A DNA stretch of 64,000 nucleotides, taken from contig JAFVCA010000038.1 in NCBI GenBank assembly GCA_017479705.1, positions 62,001 to 126,000 on the forward strand, in the 5' to 3' direction. The notes under the pieces are model-generated. The model searched no databases. It saw only the letters and a list, made by a program, of their open reading frames with translations, and was not told the origin of the DNA. Positions 37,454 through 46,898 of this stretch are shown here, in pieces. How positions within the stretch are numbered: position 1 is the stretch's first letter; each line of letters opens with the position of its first letter. The stretch comes from Bacteroidales bacterium. GTDB taxonomy: Bacteria > Bacteroidota > Bacteroidia > Bacteroidales > P3. Made by a program: the position numbers and the translations under genes.

Positions 37454-38008
37454 ATGCCTACAAGAATCAGATTACAGCGTCATGGTAAAAAGAATCAACC
37501 TTTCTATCATATCGTTGTTGCGGATGGTCGTGTACCTCGGGATGGTAAATTTATCGAGAAATTAGGCACCTACAATCCGCTGACCAATCCTGCCACTATC
37601 GAACTCAATGTTGACCGCGCCACCTATTGGGTCGGCACCGGTGCACAACCCAGCGACACCGTCCGCCGCATCCTCTCCTACAAAGGCGTGCTGCTGAAAC
37701 ACCACCTGCAGGTGGGCGTGCAGAAAGGCGCCATCAGCCAGGAACAGGCCGATGTGAAGTTCAACGAGTGGCTGAAAGCCAAGGAGACCAAAATCGCCAA
37801 CGCCAAGAGCGAGACCGACACCAAGCTCCGCAACGTGAAGAAAGACCGTCTCGAAGCCGAAAAGAAACACAATGAGACCGTAGCTGCCGCCGTGGCCGCC
37901 AAGCGCAAAGCCGCCGCCGAGGCCGAAGCAGCCGCCAAGGCTGAGGCCGAAGCCGCTGCCGCCGCCGAAGAGGCTCCCGCTGCTGAGGAAGCTCCCGCCG
38001 CCGAGTAA
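37454..38008 (+). CDS. rpsP: Ribosomal protein S16 with long C-terminal extension
   Basis: The product is 184 residues, about twice the usual S16 length. The first 80 residues are S16 (MPTRIRLQRHGKKNQPFYHIVVADGR, GKFIEKLGTYNPLT, WVGTGAQPSDTVRRIL). From about residue 105 the sequence is a long charged helix of Lys/Glu/Ala ending in Ala-Glu-Pro repeats. Extended S16 forms are known in Bacteroidota. The gene has its own promoter and terminator, and rimM follows. Confidence 0.95.
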   Translation: MPTRIRLQRHGKKNQPFYHIVVADGRVPRDGKFIEKLGTYNPLTNPATIELNVDRATYWVGTGAQPSDTVRRILSYKGVLLKHHLQVGVQKGAISQEQADVKFNEWLKAKETKIANAKSETDTKLRNVKKDRLEAEKKHNETVAAAVAAKRKAAAEAEAAAKAEAEAAAAAEEAPAAEEAPAAE

Positions 38009-38078
38009 AACAGACAATGAATACAGTTCTGTCCCCCACAACCTATCGTATTTTTTTTCATAATATAATAATATGGTG

Positions 38079-38110
38079 AGCGTGTTCAACCCCTTGGACA
38101 CGCTTTTTTT
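38079..38110 (+). terminator. Terminator after rpsP
   Basis: AGCGTGT at 38079-38085 pairs with ACACGCT at 38098-38104, followed by seven T residues. Confidence 0.85.
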
Positions 38111-38169
38111 ATAAATAACCGCCCGCCCTATCGTCTTGATTCGGTAACGCTATCAAAAAAGGAGAAACA

Positions 38170-38694
38170 ATGACCAAAGAAGAATGCTACCGTCTGGGCA
38201 ACATCACCAAACCCTTCGGCATCAAAGGCCAGATGGTCTTCTACCTCGACGTGGACTCGCCCGACGACTATGCCGACCTCGATTCGGCCTTTGTCGAGGT
38301 GAAGGGTGCCCTCGTCCCCTACTTCTTCAAAGTGGACAACATCAACGGCAACAAGGCCGTGGTGACTTTCGAAGACCTCACCCCGCAGGAGGCTCAAGCC
38401 CTGGCCGGGCACGACCTTTTCCTGCCCCTCGACCTGCTGCCCGAACTGACGGGCAACCAGTTCTATTTCCACGAGGTGACGGGCTTCAAGGTAATTGACA
38501 TTGAGAAGGGCGACATCGGCATCATACAGAGTATCATTGAGTACCCTGCACAGCCCCTCTTCAGCATCGTGAACGGGGAGAAAGAGATACTGATTCCCGT
38601 CATCGACCCCATCATAAAAAAGGTGGACCGCGAACAGCGAACCATCACCATCGAGGCTCCCAACGGACTGATAGACCTGTATTTGGAGAGTTAA
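38170..38694 (+). CDS. rimM: 16S rRNA processing protein RimM
   Basis: The product is 174 residues. The N-terminal RimM domain begins CYRLGNITKPFGIKGQMVFYLD, and the PRC-barrel half follows from about residue 95 (LTGNQFYFHEVTGFKVIDIEKGDIG, IPVIDPIIKKVDREQRTITIE). RimM binds S19 and helps mature the 30S subunit. Placement after rpsP matches the common rpsP-rimM order. An AGGAGAAAC sequence just before the ATG looks like a Shine-Dalgarno site, unusual for this phylum. Confidence 0.94.
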   Translation: MTKEECYRLGNITKPFGIKGQMVFYLDVDSPDDYADLDSAFVEVKGALVPYFFKVDNINGNKAVVTFEDLTPQEAQALAGHDLFLPLDLLPELTGNQFYFHEVTGFKVIDIEKGDIGIIQSIIEYPAQPLFSIVNGEKEILIPVIDPIIKKVDREQRTITIEAPNGLIDLYLES

Positions 38695-38715
38695 TAACAG
38701 CCTGTTAATATCTTT

Positions 38716-38749
38716 TTTGCAGTATATGCAAAAGTATATGTACTTTTGC
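38716..38749 (+). promoter_or_regulatory. Bacteroidota promoter of the dksA-like gene
   Basis: TTTG at 38716-38719 and TACTTTTGC at 38741-38749 are 21 bases apart. Confidence 0.7.
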
Positions 38750-38802
38750 AGCCAGAAACGAGAATAATAGTGTGTAACCTTTAGGAAATATTTAGATGCC
38801 TT

Positions 38803-39204
38803 ATGGAGAAAAAAGAACCCACACCCGAGAAAACTTGCTATTCGGCAGAAGAGCTTCAATTCTTTAAAGAGCTGATATTGAAAAAACGCGAAGAGGCCAT
38901 AAGGAGCCTTGAACTGCTGAACGAAGCCGTGGCCGGAAGCCAGAACGACGCATCGGACACCGCCCCCACCTTCAAGACCCTCGAAGAAGGGAGCAACGTG
39001 CTCTCCAAGGAGGAGAACTCCCGCCTGGCCGCCCGCCAACAGAAATTCATCAAAGACTTGGATGCCGCCCTTATCCGCATCGAAAACAAGACCTACGGCA
39101 TCTGCCGTGTCACCGGGAAACTCATCCCGAAAGAACGCCTGATGATTGTGCCTCACGCCACGATGACCATAGAGGCCAAGATGCAGGAAAAGAAAAGACG
39201 ATAA
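38803..39204 (+). CDS. TraR/DksA-family protein lacking zinc cysteines
   Basis: The product is 133 residues. The DksA layout is present: an N-terminal helix and coiled coil (ELQFFKELILKKREEAIRSLELLNE), an Asp-rich tip (NDASDTAP), a return helix and the segment YGICRVTGKLIPKERLMIVPHATMTIEAK. The four zinc cysteines of classical DksA are reduced to one, as in other Bacteroidota members of the family. It probably binds the RNA polymerase secondary channel, but this is inferred. It has a clear promoter and terminator. Confidence 0.88.
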   Translation: MEKKEPTPEKTCYSAEELQFFKELILKKREEAIRSLELLNEAVAGSQNDASDTAPTFKTLEEGSNVLSKEENSRLAARQQKFIKDLDAALIRIENKTYGICRVTGKLIPKERLMIVPHATMTIEAKMQEKKRR

Positions 39205-39229
39205 TTCGTTTCTATCCTCCTTTTTTGTG

Positions 39230-39260
39230 ACAGGCAAGACCCCCTCTTGCCTGTTTTTTA
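39230..39260 (+). terminator. Terminator after the dksA-like gene
   Basis: ACAGGCAAGA at 39230-39239 pairs perfectly with TCTTGCCTGT at 39245-39254, followed by TTTTT. The gap to 39528 holds no gene, but has four copies of an A-rich GTTG/ATTG motif (near 39420, 39455, 39485 and 39520). Confidence 0.85.
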
Positions 39261-39528
39261 TGTCCCTGAACACCACAAAGGATACAATATCGGACACCCT
39301 GATATGTGAGCTTGAAATGCAGCGATATATTACCGCATTCACAGCCGGGGCGAGGAGGCGTTGCCGGGAGGAGGCTCGGATGCCGGTTATTCGGATGGCA
39401 CTCTCGCACGGCAACATTGCAAAAAGTTGCATATATACGCAGAAAACATCTGCAAAAAATTGCAACAAAAGAAGCAAAATACTGGAAAAAAGTTGTAATC
39501 ACCTTTTATTTTTATCTGGAAAAAGTTG

Positions 39529-39537
39529 TATATTTGC
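39529..39537 (+). promoter_or_regulatory. Bacteroidota -7 box for the ATPase pseudogene
   Basis: TATATTTGC, 22 bases before the ATG at 39560. Confidence 0.65.
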
Positions 39538-39559
39538 AGTGTAAAAATAGTACCACATT

Positions 39560-40973
39560 ATGCTGCAACGAAAGATTATTCAAAAAACTTACGCTCTGGA
39601 GAAATGAGAAAAACAAACGAGCCCTACTCCTCAATGGAGCTCGACAGGTCGGAAAAACAACGGCTATAAGGTTATTTGCGGAACAGAACTACAACCATTT
39701 CGTTGAAGTAAACTTCATCAAGCAGCCATCAGCCATGGCCGCTTTGGACGGGGCTTTGGATACACGCACGGTTATCCTCAGTCTTTCAGCCTTAGGGTAT
39801 GGCTCTTTTGTAGAAGGTGAGACGCTGATTTTCTTTGACGAGATACAGGAATGCCCAAGAGCCCGGACAGCCATAAAGTTCCTTGTTGAAGATGGACGCT
39901 ACGACTATATCGAATCGGGTTCGTTGTTAGGCATCAACTACAAGGACCTACCCTCGTACCCTGTTGGCTTTGAAGATGAAATAACGTTATATCCATTAGA
40001 TTTTGAGGAATTCCTCTGGGCCAAAGGTATAGGCAATGATGTTGTTGGACTTTTGTGCGAATGCTACAGCGGATTACATCCTGTTCCTAATGTCATCCAT
40101 GAACAGATTTATCGCTATTGGCGAGAATATCTGGTTGTGGGCGGTATGCCGGCAGTGGTGCGAACTTTTGCCAGTCAAGACGACTTTGGAAAAGTTGTAC
40201 GTAATCAGCAGTCAATTATATCCACTTACCGTGCCGACATAGCCAAGTACGCAGGGAAAGACCGTGTGGCCGTTCATCAGATACTCGATGCAATCCCTGC
40301 CGAGTTGGGCAAACAGGACAAGCGTTTTGTGCTTGCCAACTTGGAGAAGGGTGCTTCAAGACGCAAGTACGAAAATCCAACCCAATGGATAGTCGATGCT
40401 GGATTGGCATATTATTCTTTCAATACGAAGGCCTTTGAGCTGCCTTTCGAAGCCACAGGAAACAGGAGCTTGTATAAATTGTACTTTGTCGACACCGGCT
40501 TGATGAGCAGCATGCTAAGTAATTGTTCAAATTTATTTTACATATAATTGCCATATAATTGGCCATTAATTAATGGATAATTCACGGTAATTCGTGTAAA
40601 AAAATGTACATTAATTTTGATTGCTTACTTATTAAAAAACATGCAATTGCAGGTAATGAATGGCGATATCAGCGTAAACGAAGGGGCTTTGGTCGAAAAC
40701 CAAGTGGCGTGTGCACTCTCATCGAAAGGCATACCATTGCATTACTACGACCACAAAAGCCGTCAGGAATTGGACTTTGTATATCCATTTTTCAACAAAG
40801 TCAATATCATAGAAGTCAAATCCGGCAGCAACTATCGCCAGCACGCCTCTCTCAATGCAGCCGTCAACTCCTTTGGTAATCGTATCGGACGCAGCATCGT
40901 ACTCGGTCCATGCATTGTGGAGCAGATAAACAGCGTGGTTTACCTGCCTCTATACATGTCTATGTTCTTATAG
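39560..40973 (+). pseudogene. Broken AAA_14/DUF4143 ATPase
   Basis: The ATG at 39560 opens MLQRKIIQK, the usual start of DUF4143 ATPases, but this frame stops soon after. The continuation LTLWRNEKNKRALLLNGARQVGKT (Walker A) lies in another frame. The switch falls in a run of six A (39582-39587), where five would keep the frame. Walker B-like TLIFFDEIQECPRA and the DUF4143 part follow. The frame then ends at 40547 after MSSMLSNCSN in an AT-rich block of about 110 bases with a palindrome CCATTAATTAATGG. Matching C-terminal sequence (MQLQVMNGDISVNEGALVENQVA) resumes at about 40638 in the same frame up to 40973. So the gene carries a frameshift and an insertion. A sequencing error could explain the first but not the second. 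Confidence 0.8.
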
Positions 40974-40995
40974 AAACAGCGGAAGGCGAGGAGAG

Positions 40996-42756
40996 TCACA
41001 GCCGGGGCAGGGCGGCGAGGAGGCGTTTGGTGTAGGGGTGCTGGGGATGGGCGAAGAGACGGTCTGAGGGGCCTTGCTCCACGATGCGGCCTTGCTGCAT
41101 GACCAGGATGCGATCCGAGAAAAACTTGACGACGGAGAGGTCGTGGGTGATGAAGAGGTAGGTGTAGCCGTACTGCTCCTTGAGGTCGTTGAGGAGGTTT
41201 AGCACCTGCGCCTGAACGGAGACATCGAGAGCGGAGACGCTCTCGTCGCAAACCACCAGTTCGGGTTGCAGCACCAGCGCGCGGGCTATGCAGATGCGTT
41301 GCCGCTGCCCGCCGCTGAACTCGTGGGGATAGCGGTCAAGCCACTCCTCTTTGAGGTCCACCTGCCGCATGAGGCCGAGCACACGCTCGCGGCGTTCCTG
41401 CTCGTCGGCACAAAGACCGTGGCAACGCAGTGGCTCCATGATAGCCTGTCCGATGGTGAGACGCGGGTTGAGAGAGGAATAGGGGTCTTGGAACACAATC
41501 TGCATCTTGCGGCGCAGCTCCTGCCTTTCGGGACGCGAAAGCCTGTCGAGCTGACGGCCTTCAAACTCCACCGTCCCGGCACTGCGCTCAATCAGCTGCA
41601 GGATGGCGCGCCCAAGAGTACTCTTGCCGCAGCCCGACTCGCCGACAAGGCCTACGGTCTCTCCCCTATAGATGTCGAACGACAGGCCGTCGACAGCCTT
41701 CAGCTCCTTTTTCACCTTTCCAAAGATATTGGTTTCAAGAGCATAGGTAACATCCAAATCGCGGACACGCAACAGGGGTTGCTCCCCCGAGCAAGGGTGT
41801 GCTTCTGTCCCGGCAACAGCAGTCTGCGGCGTGGGGTTCCCGTCCGCATTGCCCTCCATGAAATCCTTGACCGTGAGCAGTCGGCGCGGACGGCTGTCCA
41901 ACGGCGGCCTACAGGCCAAGAGGCCTTTCGTGTACGGGTGCTGAGGATTGTGAAGCACCTGTTGTGCAGCCCCTTGCTCCACTACCTGGCCTTTGTACAT
42001 CACGGCCACATCGTCGGCAATCTGGGCTATGACACCCAAGTCGTGCGTGATGAAAATGATGCCGATATTGTATTTTTGCTGGAGGCTGCGCAGCAGTTCG
42101 AGGATTGTCTTCTGCACCGTCACATCTAAAGCCGTCGTCGGCTCGTCGGCAATGACGAGGGCCGGATGGCAGATAAGCGCCATGGCAATCATAACGCGCT
42201 GCTTCTGTCCGCCGCTGATTTCGTGGGGATAGCTGGAGAAAATCTTCTCCGGGCGCGGCAGTAGCACCTCCTCAAAAAGCTCAATCACCCGTCGGTGCGC
42301 CTCCGCACGCGACACCCTCTCATGCGCCAACAGCATCTCAACCACCTGCTGCCCGCACCGCTGCACAGGGTTGAGACTCGTCATCGGCTCCTGGAAAATC
42401 ATAGCGATGCGGTGCCCACGTATTTTGTGGAAAGCCTCTTCGTCCAATGTCAGCAATTCTGTGCCATGTGGGTAGGTGTCCTTGTGTCCGTTATCAATAC
42501 CCGCGGGGCCGTCCGACCCCTCTGCCATCGGCTGCAACGCATCGCACAGCCACGCACTCCCACTCACCGCAGCCTGTTTGGACAGCAGACCCATCAACGC
42601 CATCGTGCTCACACTTTTGCCACTGCCGCTCTCACCCACAATACCCAATGTCCTTCCACGCCGCAGAGAATAGGAGACATTCTCCACAACACGGCGCCCG
42701 TCGAAAGCCACGCTCAGGCCCTCCACCCGCAACAAAATATCAGCCACGTCATTCAT
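40996..42756 (-). CDS. Double-NBD oligopeptide-type ABC transporter ATP-binding protein
   Basis: The preferred start is the ATG at 42756 (586 residues, [20 protein letters not shown]); an upstream ATG at 42804 would add 16 residues that do not look like the family. Two complete ABC modules are fused, as in GsiA/YejF: Walker A GESGSGKS and GESGCGKS, signatures ISGGQKQR and FSGGQRQR, Walker B VIADEPT and VVCDESV. Each ends with the oligopeptide-type PHPYTK segment. It would power uptake of peptides, but no permease or binding protein is next to it. It is divergent from cas13b. Confidence 0.92.
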   Translation of the reverse strand: MNDVADILLRVEGLSVAFDGRRVVENVSYSLRRGRTLGIVGESGSGKSVSTMALMGLLSKQAAVSGSAWLCDALQPMAEGSDGPAGIDNGHKDTYPHGTELLTLDEEAFHKIRGHRIAMIFQEPMTSLNPVQRCGQQVVEMLLAHERVSRAEAHRRVIELFEEVLLPRPEKIFSSYPHEISGGQKQRVMIAMALICHPALVIADEPTTALDVTVQKTILELLRSLQQKYNIGIIFITHDLGVIAQIADDVAVMYKGQVVEQGAAQQVLHNPQHPYTKGLLACRPPLDSRPRRLLTVKDFMEGNADGNPTPQTAVAGTEAHPCSGEQPLLRVRDLDVTYALETNIFGKVKKELKAVDGLSFDIYRGETVGLVGESGCGKSTLGRAILQLIERSAGTVEFEGRQLDRLSRPERQELRRKMQIVFQDPYSSLNPRLTIGQAIMEPLRCHGLCADEQERRERVLGLMRQVDLKEEWLDRYPHEFSGGQRQRICIARALVLQPELVVCDESVSALDVSVQAQVLNLLNDLKEQYGYTYLFITHDLSVVKFFSDRILVMQQGRIVEQGPSDRLFAHPQHPYTKRLLAALPRL

Positions 42757-42808
42757 TACAAGACCATAACGCCCACCGCGCCCCGATAGTATGCACCCCG
42801 GCAAAAAA

Positions 42809-42848
42809 AATTTGCAAAGTGCAAAATATATTCGTAACTTTGCAAATT
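42809..42848 (+). promoter_or_regulatory. cas13b promoter embedded in a perfect inverted repeat
   Basis: TTTG at 42811-42814 and TAACTTTGC at 42835-42843 form a promoter with a 20-base spacer. The 12-base arm AATTTGCAAAGT (42809-42820) is repeated as its exact reverse complement at 42837-42848, so the dyad covers both the -33 and -7 boxes. This is the layout of an operator. Confidence 0.65.
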
Positions 42849-42895
42849 AAAGACCAAATAACTGCTATTCAAAACAATCAGTAAGACAAAAACAT

Positions 42896-45800
42896 ATGAA
42901 TATTCAGCGAAGCCAACAACGTAAGGATAAAGCAAAAACTCAAAACGAAGATTCCCATCAGACCTCCGAGCGCCGCAGCCTAAATGCAAAAATGCCACCT
43001 ACCGAAAGCGACAAATTGCGCTCAGTGTATGCGGCATACCTAAACATGGCGCGGATGAACCTTTACAACACTCTACGATACATCGGTCGTTCATGCAATA
43101 TGGACGACAATGTACAGGAGGAAGATATGGCCGAGATGGCTGTTGTCAAATTCGCGAATCACCCCCATCTCGAAAAAAGGCAAAATGTCAGAAGAGCTTT
43201 GCTCAAGCACCTGCCTTTCCTTCAAAGCATGACCCAAACCCATGTCAATACAGAACACAAATACGTTGATGACAATGACATTCAAACAGTCTTACAAAAC
43301 ATTATTAGCGTAGTAAACAATCAGCGCAACTATCTCACTCACGCCAACCCCTACAATAGCCGTGACGACTGGGCGAAGCAAAAAGAAGCCGAAAAGCAGA
43401 TCCTTAAACCTTTGGAAAAAGCTTTCGAGTTCTCCAAGCGTAAGCTAAAGACCATCTTTGACTATTCCACAAAAGACATGCTTTTCATTGATGGACCCGA
43501 GCGGATGATGGACACTGGAAAAACTGACATCGTAATAGAGAATGGCAAAGAACGAAAACGGGAAATACACCGAGAACATCCTGACTACTATTTCCGTCTG
43601 CGTACCCCTGAAGGCGATGCCCTGTCGACTATCGGCTTGACATTCCTTGTCTGCAAACTGCTTCACAAGAAGCATGCCACTATTTTTGCTCAGCGCACTG
43701 GACTATTTCTCAATCAGACTCACCACGATGGTTACAGCCCTTTCAGCAAAAGAGAAAACGAGATAATGTTCAACATCTTCTGCCATGAACATATCCGTCT
43801 GCCCAAGGGCCGACTGGAAAGTACCTCCGACCCTATGGCTCTTGGACTTGACATGCTTGCAGAACTACAAAAATGCCCAGAAGAACTATTTATTACTTTT
43901 GGCCCTGACGATCGCAAACTCTTTGAAGCAAAGAATGAAGATTATCCGACAGATTCTCCCATTGAAGATATCAATCTCATGCGTCGACATGGCGACCGTT
44001 TCGCAAGATTAGCCATGCAATACATAGACTCCTTCAATGCCAACCCTGACCACAGAAAGAATCATGATTCTGCCCCATTACCTGACATAGCTTTTCAGGT
44101 AAGCCTGGGCAAATTCCGACACACTTTCTACGAGCGTGCACCTTTCCATTCAGGTGTTAAGGACCGTGTGCGTGTTCTTCAGAAGGAGATAAACGGCTTC
44201 GGACCACTGACAAGAATCGAAGAGCTACGACAAACGAACTATGCCCCCCTTATCAGACAAGTTAATGACGATTCAAGCGACCGTCTCTACGACCCTGATA
44301 CAGCCCAAACACGGCCCTATATTACCGACCACTACGCCTCCTACGCTATTACTGGCGACCGCATCGGACTGATGTGGAATGTTGGTGAGAATGACCATGT
44401 ACTCAATAATACCCTTTGCTACCTTCCTGAGCTACCTCTGTCCACAGCCACGGACGACCCCCAAAAGCCATGGAAAGTAGATTTGTCTGTTTTCAAACGT
44501 AACAATAGAAACGAGCCGAAAGGCAACATTGTCCCTCGTGCATGGCTCAGCATCCACGACCTCCTTGCCCTAATCTTCCTTCACCTCCTTGGTGGCAAAC
44601 CCTCTGAGGTCATAAAGGGCACATACAACAATCTTATGAATCTCTTTGACGACATTGCCGAAGGCCGACGTGACCCATACTTCAAAGGTCAAATACCCCA
44701 AGAACAAAAAAAACGCGAAAAACGCATTATAGAACTCAGGGAAAAACTCAACCAAAATCTCATGAAAGATTACGGCCTCCACACCCGCGACATCCCAGAC
44801 AAAATTGCAGAATACCTTATCGGTGCCGGCCTCTCTGTCAACGAACAAACAGCTATGCAGCATGCCGAAGAAAGGTTTTGCAAGTGGTGCGACATAAATG
44901 TTAAAGCCATGAAAGAAGACCTTGACCAACGTATTGAACACCTCAAAAATGACAAAGAGCAGATTGGCAAAAGGTCCAACCGTATTGGCAGCAAGAGATA
45001 TGTAGACCTGCGGCCAGGCTCATTGGCACGCTATCTTGCCAAAGACATGATTGCCATGGTTGACTTAAAATATGGAGCCAAACCCAGCGGGCTGGACTTC
45101 TCCCTGTTGCAGTCGGCCATTGCCACCTATCGCGGAGACGGCTGCCCTCTGGAAACGACAGAACTCGGTGCCACAATCAAAAAAGCCTTCGCTTGGCAGG
45201 CCCACCCTTTCCTTCCCAAAATCATGAAACTTGCAGTTTCTGACACTGTCGACCTATACTCTCACTATCTGACAGAAAAATCAAACTACTTAGACAGCTT
45301 ACTGCAATCACACAAGTACACTGATGTCTACTTCCTGCGCAATGCACATCGCAACCTAATGGCCAAGACTCGCTCATACATGTGCGACCAACGCGACCAA
45401 GAAGGAAATCTTAACGAAGGTCTCGCTCACAGATACCGCAACACCCTCCAACTACCCGATGGGCTCTTCACGGATGCCATCCGCGAACAATTGGGCAATA
45501 TCAACAACCCCGCTGTACAAGCCGCTCTTAATGATCCCCGATTCGGACACAGCGCAGCCTACTTGCTTAATGTATGGTTCACAGAGGTAATGGGCGACCA
45601 ACCCCAACCATTCTACCGCAGCGACACCCCCGACCGCTACAAACGCCACTACAAACTTCTGGAGGAACTCTATCCCAAAGAAACTTCTTTTGACGACGCC
45701 ACACTATCCACCATGCTGAGAGGAGGCAAAGATTCCCAAATCAGGCAAGAAATAGACAAGGTAGAGAGTGAAGCAGAACACACGAAACTAATGCACCGAT

Positions 45801-46588
45801 TGCGCGATCTACAGCGCAACGAACGCACCATACGTCGTTTCCGCAACCAAGACATGGTTCTTTTCCTTATGGCCAAAAAACTGCTCCTGTCCGGCGGTGC
45901 TTCATTCATGAATCGTGCCGAATCTGATGGCTCTCGCCAATTCCTTCTGCAAAACATTGTACCTATTGGAGCCAACCACAACGAAGAAAACAACCTACTC
46001 AACCAAAAGGTGTCGCTCTCCACCCGCATCACCCTGCTTAACGACCGAAACAAACCCATTAAGGACAGTGAGAAAAAGCCGATGAAAAGAACCATCCATC
46101 AAAAGGAGATAAAGCTGAAGAACTATGGTGACTTTTTCCGCTTCCTCTACGACTCGCGCATCGGCATCCTTTTATCCCAACTGCCAGACGACGAAGTCGG
46201 CATCGCTCGTGAAGAATTGGAGAAAGAACTCGACACGTATGACAATTCGCGTACCAACATCTTCAAAGTCATCCACAAGATAGAACGACAAATAATAAAA
46301 GAGCACCCTGAGCTAAACGACCCCAACTCGGAACACTTCTTAAATAAGAAAGGCGAGTCCTACCGAAACAATTTTGTGTCACTCCTCACTTTATCAGCAA
46401 AATTCGGCGAGAACAACCAGAGCTTGAACCCAAGGGGCATATTACTCAAAGATATGCGTAATGCCTTTTGTCACAATAAATACATTGAAAAAATCGAACG
46501 AGTACTGGAGGATGAAAAAGAACGTGAGTTGCCTAAAATAGCTGAGAATCTCACCAAATGGATGGAAGAAATCGGCGAGCAATCGTAA
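42896..46588 (+). CDS. cas13b: Cas13b, RNA-guided RNase of type VI-B CRISPR
   Basis: The product is 1230 residues, in the range for Cas13b. The two HEPN nuclease motifs sit near the two ends as expected: RNYLTH (Arg144-His149) and RNAFCH (Arg1188-His1193), both intact. There is no RuvC or HNH motif and no Cas1/Cas2. Cas13b uses a crRNA with the repeat on its 3' side to find complementary RNA; the HEPN pair then cuts target and bystander RNA. The array directly follows, in the same direction. The coding sequence is visibly more AT-rich than its flanks, which suggests transfer. The promoter carries a perfect dyad. The subtype call rests on HEPN position, length and a repeat of GTTGTnG...ACAAC form; a tree would confirm it. 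Confidence 0.95.
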   Translation: MNIQRSQQRKDKAKTQNEDSHQTSERRSLNAKMPPTESDKLRSVYAAYLNMARMNLYNTLRYIGRSCNMDDNVQEEDMAEMAVVKFANHPHLEKRQNVRRALLKHLPFLQSMTQTHVNTEHKYVDDNDIQTVLQNIISVVNNQRNYLTHANPYNSRDDWAKQKEAEKQILKPLEKAFEFSKRKLKTIFDYSTKDMLFIDGPERMMDTGKTDIVIENGKERKREIHREHPDYYFRLRTPEGDALSTIGLTFLVCKLLHKKHATIFAQRTGLFLNQTHHDGYSPFSKRENEIMFNIFCHEHIRLPKGRLESTSDPMALGLDMLAELQKCPEELFITFGPDDRKLFEAKNEDYPTDSPIEDINLMRRHGDRFARLAMQYIDSFNANPDHRKNHDSAPLPDIAFQVSLGKFRHTFYERAPFHSGVKDRVRVLQKEINGFGPLTRIEELRQTNYAPLIRQVNDDSSDRLYDPDTAQTRPYITDHYASYAITGDRIGLMWNVGENDHVLNNTLCYLPELPLSTATDDPQKPWKVDLSVFKRNNRNEPKGNIVPRAWLSIHDLLALIFLHLLGGKPSEVIKGTYNNLMNLFDDIAEGRRDPYFKGQIPQEQKKREKRIIELREKLNQNLMKDYGLHTRDIPDKIAEYLIGAGLSVNEQTAMQHAEERFCKWCDINVKAMKEDLDQRIEHLKNDKEQIGKRSNRIGSKRYVDLRPGSLARYLAKDMIAMVDLKYGAKPSGLDFSLLQSAIATYRGDGCPLETTELGATIKKAFAWQAHPFLPKIMKLAVSDTVDLYSHYLTEKSNYLDSLLQSHKYTDVYFLRNAHRNLMAKTRSYMCDQRDQEGNLNEGLAHRYRNTLQLPDGLFTDAIREQLGNINNPAVQAALNDPRFGHSAAYLLNVWFTEVMGDQPQPFYRSDTPDRYKRHYKLLEELYPKETSFDDATLSTMLRGGKDSQIRQEIDKVESEAEHTKLMHRLRDLQRNERTIRRFRNQDMVLFLMAKKLLLSGGASFMNRAESDGSRQFLLQNIVPIGANHNEENNLLNQKVSLSTRITLLNDRNKPIKDSEKKPMKRTIHQKEIKLKNYGDFFRFLYDSRIGILLSQLPDDEVGIAREELEKELDTYDNSRTNIFKVIHKIERQIIKEHPELNDPNSEHFLNKKGESYRNNFVSLLTLSAKFGENNQSLNPRGILLKDMRNAFCHNKYIEKIERVLEDEKERELPKIAENLTKWMEEIGEQS

Positions 46589-46898
46589 TCTATATTTGCT
46601 ATTGAACACCATCCACAAATTATTAACCTCATTGGTTCATCAGTGATGCCAAGGCAAAAGCATACTTTGCCAGTGAGTAACAGCTGAAACTTACGGCTGG
46701 TTATTGCGGAAGAGCCATTTGCCCATAGCGGTGGAGCGCGTGGCCGAGAGAAAGAGAGAACATTGAAATAATATATCCTTTTAAGCCCGTAGAAACAGAA
46801 AACACCCCATTTGCGGCACCAACGAACACCAACTAAAGCAAAAAAGTGATGTACCAACCCATCCACCCATCTTATAATCAAGGTCTTTTGCTAAGTTT
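46589..46898 (+). promoter_or_regulatory. CRISPR leader region
   Basis: A 310-base gap between cas13b and the first repeat. TATATTTGC at 46591-46599 is a -7 element directly after the cas13b stop and could start the array transcript. A hairpin GGCAAA/TTTGCC lies at 46653-46671. No gene is visible. The degenerate repeat at the far end of the array supports this as the leader side. Confidence 0.55.

Noticed and set aside
39205..39528. Coding sequence upstream of the ATPase pseudogene (frame open from 39306)
   Set aside because: The open frame there covers a terminator, A-rich direct repeats and the -7 box; the family's real start MLQRKI lies at 39560 in another frame.
42757..42804. Longer start for the ABC protein
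   Set aside because: The extra 16 residues (MPGCILSGRGGRYGLV) do not resemble the family, which begins close to the first strand of the NBD.
46589..46898. tracrRNA or anti-repeat in the leader
   Set aside because: No partial copy of the repeat is visible in either orientation, and Cas13b does not need a tracrRNA.
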